Assembly (NCBI GenBank): GCA_963764955.1
Contig: CAVXVE010000041.1
Span: forward strand, 90,626 to 154,625
Source: Roseiarcus sp963764955
GTDB lineage: Bacteria > Pseudomonadota > Alphaproteobacteria > Rhizobiales > Beijerinckiaceae
DNA: 64,000 nt
Direction: 5' to 3'
Shown here: positions 36,403-45,869 of the stretch, in pieces
Layout: every line of letters begins with the position of its first letter
Position numbering within the stretch: position 1 is the first letter of the stretch
Made by a program: the position numbers and the translations under genes
Notes under the pieces: model-generated
The model's database searches: none
The model's input: only the letters and a program-made list of their open reading frames with translations
What the model was told of the DNA's origin: nothing

Positions 36403-37219
36403 TCACGCGGCGGGCTGCTTCATCAGCCACTCGTGGGCGGGATCGTTGTGAAAGCGCCAGACGCGCTTCGGCCCCGCCATGACGTTGAGATAGTAAAGGT
36501 CATAGCCGTGCGGCGCGCCGACGGGGTGATAGCCCTTCGGCACCAGCACGACGTCGCCGTCGCCGACCGCCAGCGTCTCGTCGAGCGAACGGTCGTCGGT
36601 GTAGACGCGCTGGAGAGCGAAGCCCTGGGCGGGCTTCAAGCGATGATAATAGGTCTCCTCGAGATAGGATTCGTCAGGCAGCGCGTCACGATCGTGCTTG
36701 TGCGGCGGGTAGCTGGACCAGTTGCCGCCAGGCGTGATGACTTCGACGACGAGCACGCTCTCGGCCTCGGCGTCTTCCGGCAGGACGTTGCGGACATGGC
36801 GCGCGTTCGAGCCGGTTCCGCGGGTCAGCGTGCCGACGTCGGCAGGCTTGATTACGCGCGCCTTGAACTTGCCGCTCGCCGGCGCCGAGCACAAAGCCAG
36901 CTCGCAATCAGACGCCGCCTCGATCGTCGCCGCGCGTATGCGGGGGCAGGTAGACGGACCAGGGCAGCCCGTCGAACACGCTTTTGCGCTCGCCGATCGT
37001 TCCCGAGTCGAAGCCGTTCGCGGTCACCCGCGCCTTGCCCGAGAGGATGACGACGCAGACCTCTTCGTCGGCGGTGTCGAGCTTCGACTTCGCGCCCTCT
37101 TTCAGCGTCCGCGTCTCGAAGCCGACATAGCGCCATCCGGCGCTGGCCGGGGTGATGCGGTGGCCGACGCCGCCGTCGGCGCCTCTTTGCGGATGAACGA
37201 GCAGTTTCGATTGCGCCAT
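36403..37219 (-). CDS. iolB: 5-deoxy-glucuronate isomerase (one frame break)
   Basis: Cupin-type IolB of about 271 residues, which converts 5-deoxy-glucuronate to 2-deoxy-5-keto-gluconate in the myo-inositol pathway. Landmarks are SAGWRYVGFETRTLKEG, the metal-binding region WSSYPPHKHD, EETYYHRLKPAQGFALQRVY and GYHPVGAPHGYDLYYLN. The frame breaks near 36937, where one extra G separates LPPHTR from ATIEAASDCELAL. It is cut off from the other iol genes by the HigBA module on the opposite strand, so it needs its own promoter upstream of 37219. Confidence 0.92.
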
Positions 37220-37367
37220 TGCGTTTCCTCTGATCCCTCTCGTTCCATTAGCCGGACAAGAGCCTCTTGCGGTTCACATCTCGACCGGCGGCGCCGGTGC
37301 GCTTTGATCCTACCGCAAGAAGCGAGACCCAGAAACATCACGTAGCGTGCACTTCGCGAACAACACG

Positions 37368-37396
37368 TTGAACCCCATAACGTTATGCGTTATAGT
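37368..37396 (+). promoter_or_regulatory. higBA promoter and operator
   Basis: TTGAAC (37368-37373), 17 bases, TATAGT (37391-37396), a good sigma-70 promoter. A palindrome CATAACGTTATG (37376-37387) sits in the spacer and half of it repeats into the -10. Transcription should begin at or next to the higB ATG (37402). Confidence 0.65.
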
Positions 37397-37401
37397 CAGG
37401 A

Positions 37402-37683
37402 ATGATTCAGAGCTTTGCTGATGAGGAAACAGCTCTGATCTGGTCGGGCCGCCGAAGTCGGCAGCTCCCGTTCGAGATACAGGCGACCGCGTGGCGCAAG
37501 CTGCGTCTCCTCAATCAGGCTCGGGCGCTCAGCGACCTCCGCGTTCCGCCCGGCAATCGCCTCGAAGGGTTGAAGGGCGAGCGGGAGGGGCAATATTCGA
37601 TTCGCATCAATGACCAGTGGCGAATCTGCTTTATTTGGCGGGAAGGAGGTCCGGCCGATGTCCAAATCGTCGATTACCACTAA
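37402..37683 (+). CDS. higB: HigB-type toxin
   Basis: A 93-residue RelE/HigB-fold mRNA interferase. Blocks are MIQSFADEETALIWSG, the helix with RKLRLLNQARALSDLRVPPGN, and the C-terminal YSIRINDQWRICFIW with basic residues used in catalysis. The ATG at 37402 has almost no leader. It overlaps higA by 26 bp. It opposes the iol genes on both sides. Confidence 0.92.
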   Translation: MIQSFADEETALIWSGRRSRQLPFEIQATAWRKLRLLNQARALSDLRVPPGNRLEGLKGEREGQYSIRINDQWRICFIWREGGPADVQIVDYH

Positions 37684-37975
37684 GGCCGAGTTGCTGCCCA
37701 ACCCGACGCCGGGCGACATACTACTGGAAGACTTCCTCCGCCCGCTGGGTCTCAGCCAAACCGCGCTCGCCCTCGCCGTGCGCGTCCCGCCGCGCCGGAT
37801 CAACGAGATCGTGCTCGGCAAGCGCGCGGTCACGGCGGATACCGACCTGCGGCTCACCCGCTATTTCGGCCTCACGCCTGGCTTCTTCCTCGGCCTGCAG
37901 GCTGATCACGATCTGATGGCCCGCCGTCGCGAACTGGGTCCCGAACTCGAGTCGATCAAGCCGCGCGCGGCTTGA
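37658..37975 (+). CDS. higA: HigA-type antitoxin
   Basis: A 105-residue XRE-family antitoxin with HTH LSQTALALAVRVPPRRINEIVLGKR and the family ending RYFGLTPGFFLGLQADHDL. The ATG at 37658 lies 7 nt after a full AAGGAGGT site inside the end of higB, so antitoxin translation should exceed that of the leaderless toxin. HigA normally binds the palindrome at the operon promoter. Confidence 0.92.
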   Translation: MSKSSITTKAELLPNPTPGDILLEDFLRPLGLSQTALALAVRVPPRRINEIVLGKRAVTADTDLRLTRYFGLTPGFFLGLQADHDLMARRRELGPELESIKPRAA

Positions 37976-37988
37976 ATTTCCTCCCTCC

Positions 37989-38007
37989 CCTCTCCCTGAG
38001 GGAGAGG
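37989..38007. terminator. Bidirectional hairpin between higA and iolE
   Basis: CCTCTCCC (37989-37996) and its complement (38000-38007) around TGA, 13 bp after the higA stop and 6 bp from the iolE stop. It shares its core with the hairpin at 35672-35692. Confidence 0.5.
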
Positions 38008-38012
38008 CGAGA

Positions 38013-38912
38013 CTACGTCAATCCCGCTTCCTTCAGCGCGGCGCAGATGTGCGCGACACCCTTCTTCGCATATGGCAGCGCGGGCGCTTTCTTCGGGTCC
38101 TGCTCGGCTTCGAGCACGACCCAGCCGGAATAGCCCTTCAACTCCTCGAACACGGAGACATAGTCGATCGCCCCGTCGCCCGGCACGGTGTAGACACCAA
38201 GCTCCTTGCCTTGTCCTAGGATCGAATCGAGGAAGCTCCAGTCGGCGGCGTTGGATTGGCGCATCGTCGCTTCGCGCACGTCCTTGCAATGCACGTGGCC
38301 AATGCGCGAGCGATAGGCGCGCGCCAGCGCCGCCGGATCGGCGCCGCCCCAGCGCGCGTGGCCGGTGTCGAGCAGCAAATGCACCGGCGGCTTGGTGTGC
38401 GCCATCAGCGCGTCGATGTCGCGCTCCGACTGGATGATCGTACCCATGTGGTGATGATAGCAGAGCTTGAGCCCCTCGCCGGCGAGCCGCTCGGCGAATT
38501 CGGTCATCTTCGCGCCGTAGCCGGCCCACTCGCCTTTGTGCAGGCGCGGCCGCTCGGACAAGGGCTTCGAGCGGTCGCCGTGAATGGCGTTCGACGTCTC
38601 GGCGACGATGACGATCTCGGCCCCGGCGCCCTTCGTCATGGCGATATGCGATTTCGCCGCCTTGAACTCGTCGCGCGCCGAGCGCTTGAGCAATTCGGTC
38701 GAATACCAGCCGCCGACGAAGCTCAGGCCAAACTGGCCAAGCTTGTCCTTGAGCGCCGCGCCGTCGCTCGGCAGCTTGTGGCCCTTCTCCATGCCCACAA
38801 CACCTGCCTGCTTCGCCTCAGCGAGACAGGTTTCGAGCGGCGTATCGCCGCCGATTTCCTGAAGATCGTCGTTGCTCCAGCCGATCGGATTGGCGCCGAT
38901 GCGAATGCTCAT
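38013..38912 (-). CDS. iolE: myo-Inosose-2 dehydratase
   Basis: A 299-residue TIM-barrel protein (xylose-isomerase-like) that dehydrates scyllo-inosose to 3D-(3,5/4)-trihydroxycyclohexane-1,2-dione. Typical blocks are MSIRIGANPIGWSNDDL, GMEKGHKLP, YHHHMGTIIQSERDIDALM, LLDTGHARWGG and HVHCKDVRE, which carry metal ligands. The ATG at 38912 is 2 bp after the iolD stop. Read continuously, iolD and iolE look fused, but this comes from a frame break inside iolD. Confidence 0.93.
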   Translation of the reverse strand: MSIRIGANPIGWSNDDLQEIGGDTPLETCLAEAKQAGVVGMEKGHKLPSDGAALKDKLGQFGLSFVGGWYSTELLKRSARDEFKAAKSHIAMTKGAGAEIVIVAETSNAIHGDRSKPLSERPRLHKGEWAGYGAKMTEFAERLAGEGLKLCYHHHMGTIIQSERDIDALMAHTKPPVHLLLDTGHARWGGADPAALARAYRSRIGHVHCKDVREATMRQSNAADWSFLDSILGQGKELGVYTVPGDGAIDYVSVFEELKGYSGWVVLEAEQDPKKAPALPYAKKGVAHICAALKEAGLT

Positions 38913-38914
38913 GG

Positions 38915-40767
38915 CTAGTCTCCGACCCGCTGCAGCTTCTTCGCCTCCTCGTAGCCGCGGCGCGCCTCGTCGACTTGCCTTCGCTCGGAGACTGCCGGGA
39001 CAGCGACGTCCCACCAGAAGCCGCCGGCGTCGGTCGACCCCACGGGATCGGTGTCGATCACGATGACCTGCGTCGATTTCGCCGCGCGCGCCTTTTCTGA
39101 ACGCCGTTTCAAGCTCCGCGATCGACTTCACCTTCACCGCTTCCGCCCCGAGCGCGCGCGCGTGGGCGACGAAGTCGATGTCCGGCAGCGTCTCATGCCG
39201 GGTGTCGCTGAGCAGATTGTTGAACGGCGCCCCTCCGGTCGCATGCTGCAGCCGATTGATGCAGCCGAAGCCACGGTTGTCATTGACGACGATGATGAGC
39301 TTTTGCCCCAGCATCACGGAAGTGGCGATCTCGGAATTCATCATGAGATACGAGCCGTCGCCGAGGACCACGATCACTTCCCGATCCGGCAAAGCCATCT
39401 TGACGCCGATGCCGCCGGCGATCTCATAGCCCATGCACGAATAGCCGTATTCAACATGGTAGCCGAGCGCGGCGCCCGCCCGCCAGAGCTTGTGCAATTC
39501 GCCCGGCAGTCCGCCGGCGGCGCAGACCACGACGTCCGACTTTTCGCCCGCGCGCATGAGGGCGCCGAGCACTTCGGCGTCGGTCGGCGCCGGCGCGTTG
39601 GTCGGCGCGACGTAGCGGGCGGCGGTCGCTTCCCATTCGGCTTTCGCCTTCGCCGCGCCGTCGCTCCAGGCGCGCGGCGCCCTCCAGGTCCCGAGATTGG
39701 CATCGAGGGCGGCGAGCGCCGCCCGGGCGTCGCCGACGACCGGCAGAGCGCGATGCTTGGCTGCATCGAACGGCTGCACATTGATGCTGATCAATCGCCG
39801 GTCGGGGTTCTTGAACAGGGCCCAGGAGGCTGTGGTGAAGTCGGCGAACCGGGTGCCGACGCCAAGCACAACGTCCGCCTCGGCCGCGAGCGCGTTGGCC
39901 GCGCCGGTTCCGGTGACGCCGACCGCGCCCATGGCCAGGGGATGGTCGACCGGCGTCGCCGACTTGCCGGCCTGCGTTTCGCCAACCGGAATTCCATGGC
40001 TGGAGCAGAAGTCGATCAGCTCGCGCTCGGCGTCCGAATAAAGGACGCCGCCGCCGCAGATCACGAATGGCTTCTTCGCCTTCTTAAGGAGCGCCGCGGC
40101 TTCGTCGACCTCGCGCGCGTCTGGCGCAATGCGGCGCAGCCGATGCACGCGCTCGTCGAAAAAGGTCGCAGGATAGTCGTAGGCCTCGGTCTGCACGTCC
40201 TGGCAAAAGGCCAGCGTCACCGGCCCGCACTCGGCGGGATCGGTCAGGACCGCGATCGCTCGATTGAGCGCCGGCACGATCTGCTCGGGCCGCGCGATGC
40301 GATCGAAATAGCGCGACACGGGTTTAAAGCAGTCATTAGCGCTCACCGTTCCGTCGGCGAAATCCTCGACCTGTTGCAGAACCGGATCGGGCCTTCGGCT
40401 GGCGAATACGTCTCCAGGTATCAGGAGCACGGGGAGCCGGTTGACATGCGCGACCGCGGCGGCGGTGACCATGTTGGTCGCACCCGGGCCGATCGAGGTG
40501 GTGCAGGCCATCATCCGCCGGCGCCGCGAGGCCTTGGCGAAGGCGATCGCGGCATGCGCCATCGCCTGCTCGTTATGGGCGCGATAGGTCGGAAGCGCGT
40601 CACGCGCGCCATAGAGCGCCTCGCCCATGCCGGCCACGTTGCCATGGCCGAAGATCGCGAACACGCCCTCGAACAGGCGCTGCCTGCGCCCCGTCGATTT
40701 CGACCCGCTGGGCGCTCAGGAAGCGAACCATCGCCTGAGCGGCGGTCAACCGGATTGTCGTCATCAT
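38915..40767 (-). CDS. iolD: 3D-trihydroxycyclohexane-1,2-dione hydrolase (two frame breaks)
   Basis: Thiamine-diphosphate enzyme of about 617 residues that opens the ring of the IolE product to 5-deoxy-glucuronate. The N-terminus TTIRLTAAQAMVRFLSAQRVE and FGHGNVAGMGEALY, the central GGGVLYSDAERELIDF, and the cofactor motif GDGSYLMMNSEIATS...NDNRGFGCINRLQ are present. Tandem ATGs at 40767 and 40764 are both possible. Frame breaks lie near 40687 and 39093; restoring the second gives the C-terminus GGFWWDVAVPAVSERRQVDE. Confidence 0.92.
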
Positions 40768-40796
40768 GGCGCGCACCTTCCCGCTTCGTTCATTGT

Positions 40797-42703
40797 TCAT
40801 CGCCCGGCTGCGCGCCACAGATCACCCAAACGCGCAAACGCGCCGGCCATGCGCTCGACCGCCTCGCGGTCGTCGATGCGGCCGGCGAACCACTCGACCG
40901 CCGGCTCGACGAAGATCGTGCGCCCGACGGCGAAGCCCTTGACCAGGCTGCAATCGCGCGCCAGCGCAAAGGCCTGCGCCAGGTCCTCTTCCGGCGCCTC
41001 GAGCCCAAGCAGCATGATTCCGCGGCATGAGGGATCGCCGGTTTCGATCGCGTGGGCGACATTGTCCCACGCCGCTTTGCTCGCCTGGCCTTCCAGCTTC
41101 CACCAGTCCGGCTTGAGCCCAATCGCATAGAGCCGCTCGATGACCCGGGCGGTCGTGCGATCGTCGACCGGCCCGTTCTTGCTGGCGATGATCTCGATCA
41201 GCAATTCGCGCTCGAGCGTGCGCGCGGCGTCGTGCAGGCGCAGGAGCTCGCGCTCCTGCCGCGCCTTCATCTCCGCGGAATCGTCGGGGTGGTAGAAGCA
41301 CAGGCACTTGATCGTATGGGCGACCGGCCATTCGACGAGCTTGACCCCGAGCGAGCCGCCGAACTCGAATTCGAGCGGGCGCGAGCCCGGCTCCTCGACC
41401 GGGCGGCCGATCCAGAAGCCGTGATCGATGGCGCGGAACAGGGCCTCGCGACCATATCTGCCGTCGAGCAGCATGCCGTAGCCGGGCCGGCCGGCCGCGA
41501 CCTTGGCGGCGGCCTCGACCGCGAGCAGCTTAAGGTCGCTGATGCGCTCGCGGGGCGCGCCGGCGTCGTCGGCGATCTTCTCGAGTTGGGCGCGATGATC
41601 GATCGCCAGCGCCATGATCGTTGGCGGCTCGGCCCGGCGGGTCGTCGCCCAATGGATGTGATTGAGCGCCTCGTCGCGGCGCAGCGCCCGATGAGGCGAG
41701 CCGCGCGTGAGGAAGCGGCTGAGCTCGGCCCAGGTCGGATATTCGGCCGAGCACAAGAGCCGCGACACGGCGAAGGCGCCGTTGGCGTTGGCGTAGGCGC
41801 AGCAGGTCTCGAGCGGCTCGTCGCGCAGCCAGCCGCGCAGGAAGCCGGACATGAAGGCGTCGCCGGCGCCGAGCACATTATAGACCTCGACCGGAAAGCC
41901 CGGCCCCTTGACGCCTTTCTCGAGCGAATTGGGGATCGCGCCGGGGAACACGACGCAGCCCATCGGGCCGCGCTTGAGCACCAGCGTCGCCTGGGCTTGA
42001 CGGCCCGCACGGCCTTCAGCGCGGCAAGCGCGTCGTCGGCGCCGCCGGCGATCATCATCTCCTCTTCGGTGCCGACGATGAGATCGCACTGGGGCAGTAT
42101 GGCGGCGAGACTCTTCGTGACCTCGCCAGACTTGATGTAGCGCTCCTCGCCCGCGCCATGACCGGCGAGGCCCCACAGGTTCGGCCGGTAGTCGATGTCG
42201 AAGACAATCCTGCGCCCGGCGGCGCGGGCGATCCGCATCGCCTTGAGCTGCGCGGCGGCGGTGTTGGCCCGCGCGAAATGGGTGCCGCTCACCAGGACCG
42301 CCTTGGCGCTTTCGATGTAAGGCGGATCGATGTCGCCCTCGTCGAGGGCGCTGTCGGCGCAATTGTCGCGATAGAAGATCAGCGGGAAGGTCTTTTCGTC
42401 GCGGATGCCGAGCAGCACGAGCGAGGTGAGCCGCACCGGATCGGTGTGGACTCCGGAGACGTCGACGCCCTCCCGTTCGCACTGCTCGCGAATGAATCGG
42501 CCCATGTGCTCGTCGCCGACGCGGGTGATGAGGCCGCTCTTCAGTCCGAGCCGCGCCGTGCCGATGGCGATATTGGTCGGACAGCCGCCGACGGCCTTGG
42601 AGAAGCTCGCCATGTCCTCGAGGCGGCCGCCGACCTGCGCGCCATAGAGGTCGACAGACGAGCGGCCGATCGTGATGACGTCCAGGCGGGGTTCAAGCGC
42701 CAT
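40797..42703 (-). CDS. iolC: 5-Dehydro-2-deoxygluconokinase fused to DUF2090 aldolase domain (one frame break)
   Basis: Fusion of about 635 residues. The N-terminal PfkB kinase (about 1-320) has VGGCPTNIAIG and the catalytic NVLGAGDAFMSGFLRG. The C-terminal 300 residues are DUF2090 (ALAIDHRAQLEKIADD, PDDSAEMKARQERELLRL, LEGQASKAAWDNV), a class I aldolase-like barrel taken to supply the IolJ step. The protein would turn 5-dehydro-2-deoxygluconate into dihydroxyacetone phosphate and malonate semialdehyde. The frame breaks near 42000, one C short in a CCC run. It is 29 bp upstream of iolD. Confidence 0.92.
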
Positions 42704-42718
42704 GGGCAAACCCTAAGC

Positions 42719-43564
42719 TCAAGGTTCGAGCGGCGGATCGCCGGTTCCGACCACGTTCTGGTCAAAGTCGATGTTTGACCCGGTCATGAGGCCCGACTCG
42801 TCGGAGCAGAGATAGGCGCAGGCGCGCGCCACCTCCTTGGGATCGATGAGGCGCCCAAATGGCCTCGCCTTGACCGCCTCCTCCAGCCAGCCGTCTTCCG
42901 CGCCATGATATTTCTTCTGGATATTGTCCTCGCCCGGCGTCGACATCCAGCCGATGTTGAGCCCGTTCACACGGATGCGGAATTTGAGCAGCGAATGGGC
43001 GACGTTGCGAGTGAGGGTGGCGAGCGCGCCCTTCGAGGCGCAATAGGCGGTGATGAAGGGCTGCCCGCCGTGCGCCGACATCGACTGGATGTTGACGATC
43101 GAGCCCGCAATCTTCTCACGCCGCATGATCCGCACGCTCTCCTGAATAAGGAAGAAGGGCGCGCGCACGTTAACGTCGAAGATTTCATTGAAGCGTTGCT
43201 CGGTGGTGTCGAAAATATCGCCACGGTCGGTAAGCGCGGCCGCGTTGACCAGCGCGTCGACGCGCCCGAAGCGCTCGTCGGCCTTCGCGACGACTTTTCG
43301 ACAGTCGGCGACCTTCGCAAGATCGGCGTGAACGAAGACCGCCGGACAACCTGCCGATGCAATTTCGCTCGCGACCCGCTCGCCTGCCTTGGCGTTGCGG
43401 CCACAGATCACGAGCCCCGCCGCGCCGCGCTCGGCGAACAGCCGCGCGATCGCCTCGCCCAAACCTTGCGTGCCGCCGGTGACGATGGCGACCTTGCCGC
43501 TCAGATTGGCCGGCCCTCGATAGGCTGGGCGCGCGCCGACCTCAGGCGCGGAGGTTTTGGCCAT
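42719..43564 (-). CDS. SDR-family oxidoreductase in the iol operon
   Basis: A 281-residue classical short-chain dehydrogenase: cofactor motif TGGTQGLGEAIA, NAAALT in place of NAG, and catalytic Ser/Tyr-Lys in SMSAHGGQPFITAYCASK. It is the first gene of the leftward iol operon, 15 bp before iolC, and divergent from iolG. SDRs in this position often oxidise inositol isomers or inososes; the exact substrate is not known. The ATG is at 43564. Confidence 0.85.
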   Translation of the reverse strand: MAKTSAPEVGARPAYRGPANLSGKVAIVTGGTQGLGEAIARLFAERGAAGLVICGRNAKAGERVASEIASAGCPAVFVHADLAKVADCRKVVAKADERFGRVDALVNAAALTDRGDIFDTTEQRFNEIFDVNVRAPFFLIQESVRIMRREKIAGSIVNIQSMSAHGGQPFITAYCASKGALATLTRNVAHSLLKFRIRVNGLNIGWMSTPGEDNIQKKYHGAEDGWLEEAVKARPFGRLIDPKEVARACAYLCSDESGLMTGSNIDFDQNVVGTGDPPLEP

Positions 43565-43663
43565 GGGCGTTCTCTCCTTGGGGCAAAGCGCCGTCGGCGA
43601 AAGTCAGGTCCGCCGGGTCGCCTCGCGATTAATGAAACAAAAATTCTATTCCCAAGTCAATAT

Positions 43664-43677
43664 GGAACGTATATTCT
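43664..43677. promoter_or_regulatory. Candidate IolR-type operator
   Basis: GGAA-CGTATA-TTCT, one base from the GGAA-N6-TTCC motif described for rhizobial IolR (RpiR family). It lies in the A/T-rich 162-bp divergent region between the SDR gene and iolG, next to TTCCCAAG and other GAA/TTC half sites. No iolR gene is in the window. Confidence 0.4.
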
Positions 43678-43726
43678 TTTTTGACAGGGGGCCGCCAGGA
43701 CGGATGGCGCCACACGGGAGGAGCGT

Positions 43727-44713
43727 ATGCGATTTGGGATTATCGGGGCGGGTCGGATCGGCAAGATCCATGGCGGCAACGCCGCCACGCGTCCCGGCAG
43801 CAGTGTGGCCTTCGTCGCCGACGCCGACCCGGCCGCCGCCACGGCTTTGGCCGAAAGCACAGGCGCGAAGGTCGCTGACATCGACGCGATCCTCGCTTCG
43901 AAGGACGTCGACGCCGTCGCCATCTGCTCGCCGACCGACACCCACGCCGATCTCATCGAGCGCGCCGCCCGCGCCGGCAAGGCGATCTTCTGCGAGAAGC
44001 CGATCGATCTCGACGTTGGCCGCGTTCGCGCCTGCCTCGAAGTCGTCAAACAGACCGGCGCGACGCTGATGGTCGGCTTCAACCGCCGATTCGACCCCAA
44101 TTTCGCCGCCCTGCGCCAGCGAGTCGCCGAGGGCGCGATCGGCGCGCTCGAAATCGTCTCGATCACCTCGCGCGATCCCGGGCCCCCGCCTCTTTCCTAT
44201 ATCGCCCGGTCGGGCGGCCTCTTCCGCGATATGATGATCCACGATTTCGACATCGCCCGGTTTGTGCTTGGCGAGGAGCTGGTTGCGGTCAGCGCCATGG
44301 GGTCGGCGCTCGTCGATCACGCGATCGGAGAGGCCGGCGACATCGACACCGCCGCCGTCATCATGGAGACCGCGTCCGGCAAGGTGGCCCAGATCTCCAA
44401 TTCGCGCCGCGCGACTTATGGCTACGACCAGCGGGTCGAGGCGCATGGCGCGAACGGCATGCTGTCCGCGGCCAATATACGCGAGACGACGGTCGAATGG
44501 GCCGGCGCGCATGGCTTCACCAGCGACAAGGCGCTCAACTTTTTCCTCGAGCGCTACGAAACGGCCTATCGCAACGAGCTCGACGCTTTCATCGCCGCGG
44601 TGAAAGCTGGAAAGAAACCTCGCCCGGACGGCGAAGATGGCCTCAAGGCGCTTCTGCTTGCCGACGCGGCCTACCGGTCGTGGAAGACCAAGCAGCGGGT
44701 GGCGGTGGGTTAA
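43727..44713 (+). CDS. iolG: myo-Inositol 2-dehydrogenase
   Basis: A 328-residue Gfo/Idh/MocA-family dehydrogenase that oxidises myo-inositol to scyllo-inosose with NAD+. The N-terminal Rossmann motif GIIGAGRIGKIHGGN, the catalytic lysine in CEKPIDLD, and the HDFDIARFVLGEE block are typical. The ATG at 43727 follows GGAGGAG. It starts the pathway whose later steps are on the opposite strand. A paralogue acting on other inositols cannot be excluded. Confidence 0.92.
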   Translation: MRFGIIGAGRIGKIHGGNAATRPGSSVAFVADADPAAATALAESTGAKVADIDAILASKDVDAVAICSPTDTHADLIERAARAGKAIFCEKPIDLDVGRVRACLEVVKQTGATLMVGFNRRFDPNFAALRQRVAEGAIGALEIVSITSRDPGPPPLSYIARSGGLFRDMMIHDFDIARFVLGEELVAVSAMGSALVDHAIGEAGDIDTAAVIMETASGKVAQISNSRRATYGYDQRVEAHGANGMLSAANIRETTVEWAGAHGFTSDKALNFFLERYETAYRNELDAFIAAVKAGKKPRPDGEDGLKALLLADAAYRSWKTKQRVAVG

Positions 44714-44791
44714 CACTTGTGCACGACCCCGCCGCTTGCGCCTCAGGCGGCGTGGCCCTATAGGCGGCTGCGTCGTCAATAGGATCAAGGC

Positions 44792-45869
44792 ATGGCGCAA
44801 GCCCAGAAACGGCTCCCGGCTGAAGACCGGGCGCCGATCGAAGCGCCGCCGCCCAAGCAGCCAACGCTCGTCGAACGTCTGATCGAGGCCATGAGGCGCC
44901 ATCGCTCGGCGCTTCGACGGTTCGGCATGGCGGCGAGCGTCATCATCATCATCGTTTCGCTGACCATCTTTGTGCGCACCCTTGCGCGCGTCGATCCGGC
45001 CAAGTTCAAGGCCGCCATCGCCGGGATGAGCGGCGATCAGATCCTGCTCTCGTTCGTTTTCGCCGCGATAAGCTACCTCGCGCTCACCGGCTATGATGGG
45101 CTGGCCCTCCATCACCTGAGGATCAAGGTCCCCTATCGGTTGACGGCTCTGGCGTCGTTCGCGAGCTACGCGCTTTCGTTCACGCTTGGCTTTCCGCTGG
45201 TGACCGGGGGCGCGGTCCGCTACTGGATCTATGGGCCGGCCGGTCTCTCCGCCGGCAAGGTCGCGAGTTCTCACCGTCGTGGCCGGGATCACGTTCTGGC
45301 TGGGCATGGGGCTGGTGGTCGGCTCCGGGTTCCTGTCGGCGTCCGATCCGATCGCCGACATCGATCATTTCCATCCGCTCGCCAATCGTCTGATCGGCTT
45401 GGCGGTTATCGGCGCGGTGATCGCCTATCTCGCCTGGGTCAGGCGCATGCGCCGGCAGGAGGCGACCGTTCTCGGCGTGAGGCCCCCCGGTCTGCGTCTG
45501 ACGCTCGGGCAAATGGCGCTCGGCGTCATCGACATCTGCTCGGCCTCGGCGGCGCTTTATGTTCTGCTGCCACACGATAACCGCTTCGGCTTCCCCGCTT
45601 TCGCAACGCTTTACTCGTTCGCCTCCGTGCTCGGGATCGCCAGCCACGCGCCCGGCGGCCTCGGGGTGTTCGAGGCGACGATCCTGCAGGGAGTCGGCGG
45701 CTCCCAGGACGCTGTCTTGGCCTCGCTCCTCATCTTTCGCGTCATCTATTACGCCGTCCCCTTTCTCATCGCGATGGCGATGCTTGGCGGCGTCGAGGCG
45801 GTGCGCCGCTGGCGTTCGCTGCGCGAAGCGATGTCGAACCCGTCCGACGATTGGCCCGCTGGGCGATGA
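44792..45869 (+). CDS. YbhN/UPF0104-type membrane protein, lysylphosphatidylglycerol-synthase TM domain (one frame break)
   Basis: Integral membrane protein of about 359 residues with seven or eight hydrophobic segments, similar to the flippase half of MprF. Landmarks are SYLALTGYDGLALHHL, GFPLVTGGAVRYWIYG and the C-terminal ASHAPGGLGVFEATIL. The frame breaks near 45265; joining GLSAGKVAS to LTVVAGITFWLG restores it. It ends in an ATGA overlap with the kinase gene, so the two are co-translated. No lysyltransferase domain is present. Confidence 0.82.

Noticed and set aside
38013..40664. A continuous frame that looks like an iolD-iolE fusion
   Set aside because: The last part of iolD lies in another frame, ending at 38915, and iolE has its own ATG at 38912. 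The apparent fusion is caused by a one-base break near 39093.
39051..41030. A 659-codon frame on the plus strand
   Set aside because: It is the antisense of iolD and of the iolC end, with shadow-like composition.
43646..45361. A 571-codon minus-strand frame opposite iolG and the YbhN-like gene
   Set aside because: It overlaps two clear genes and has no domain of its own.
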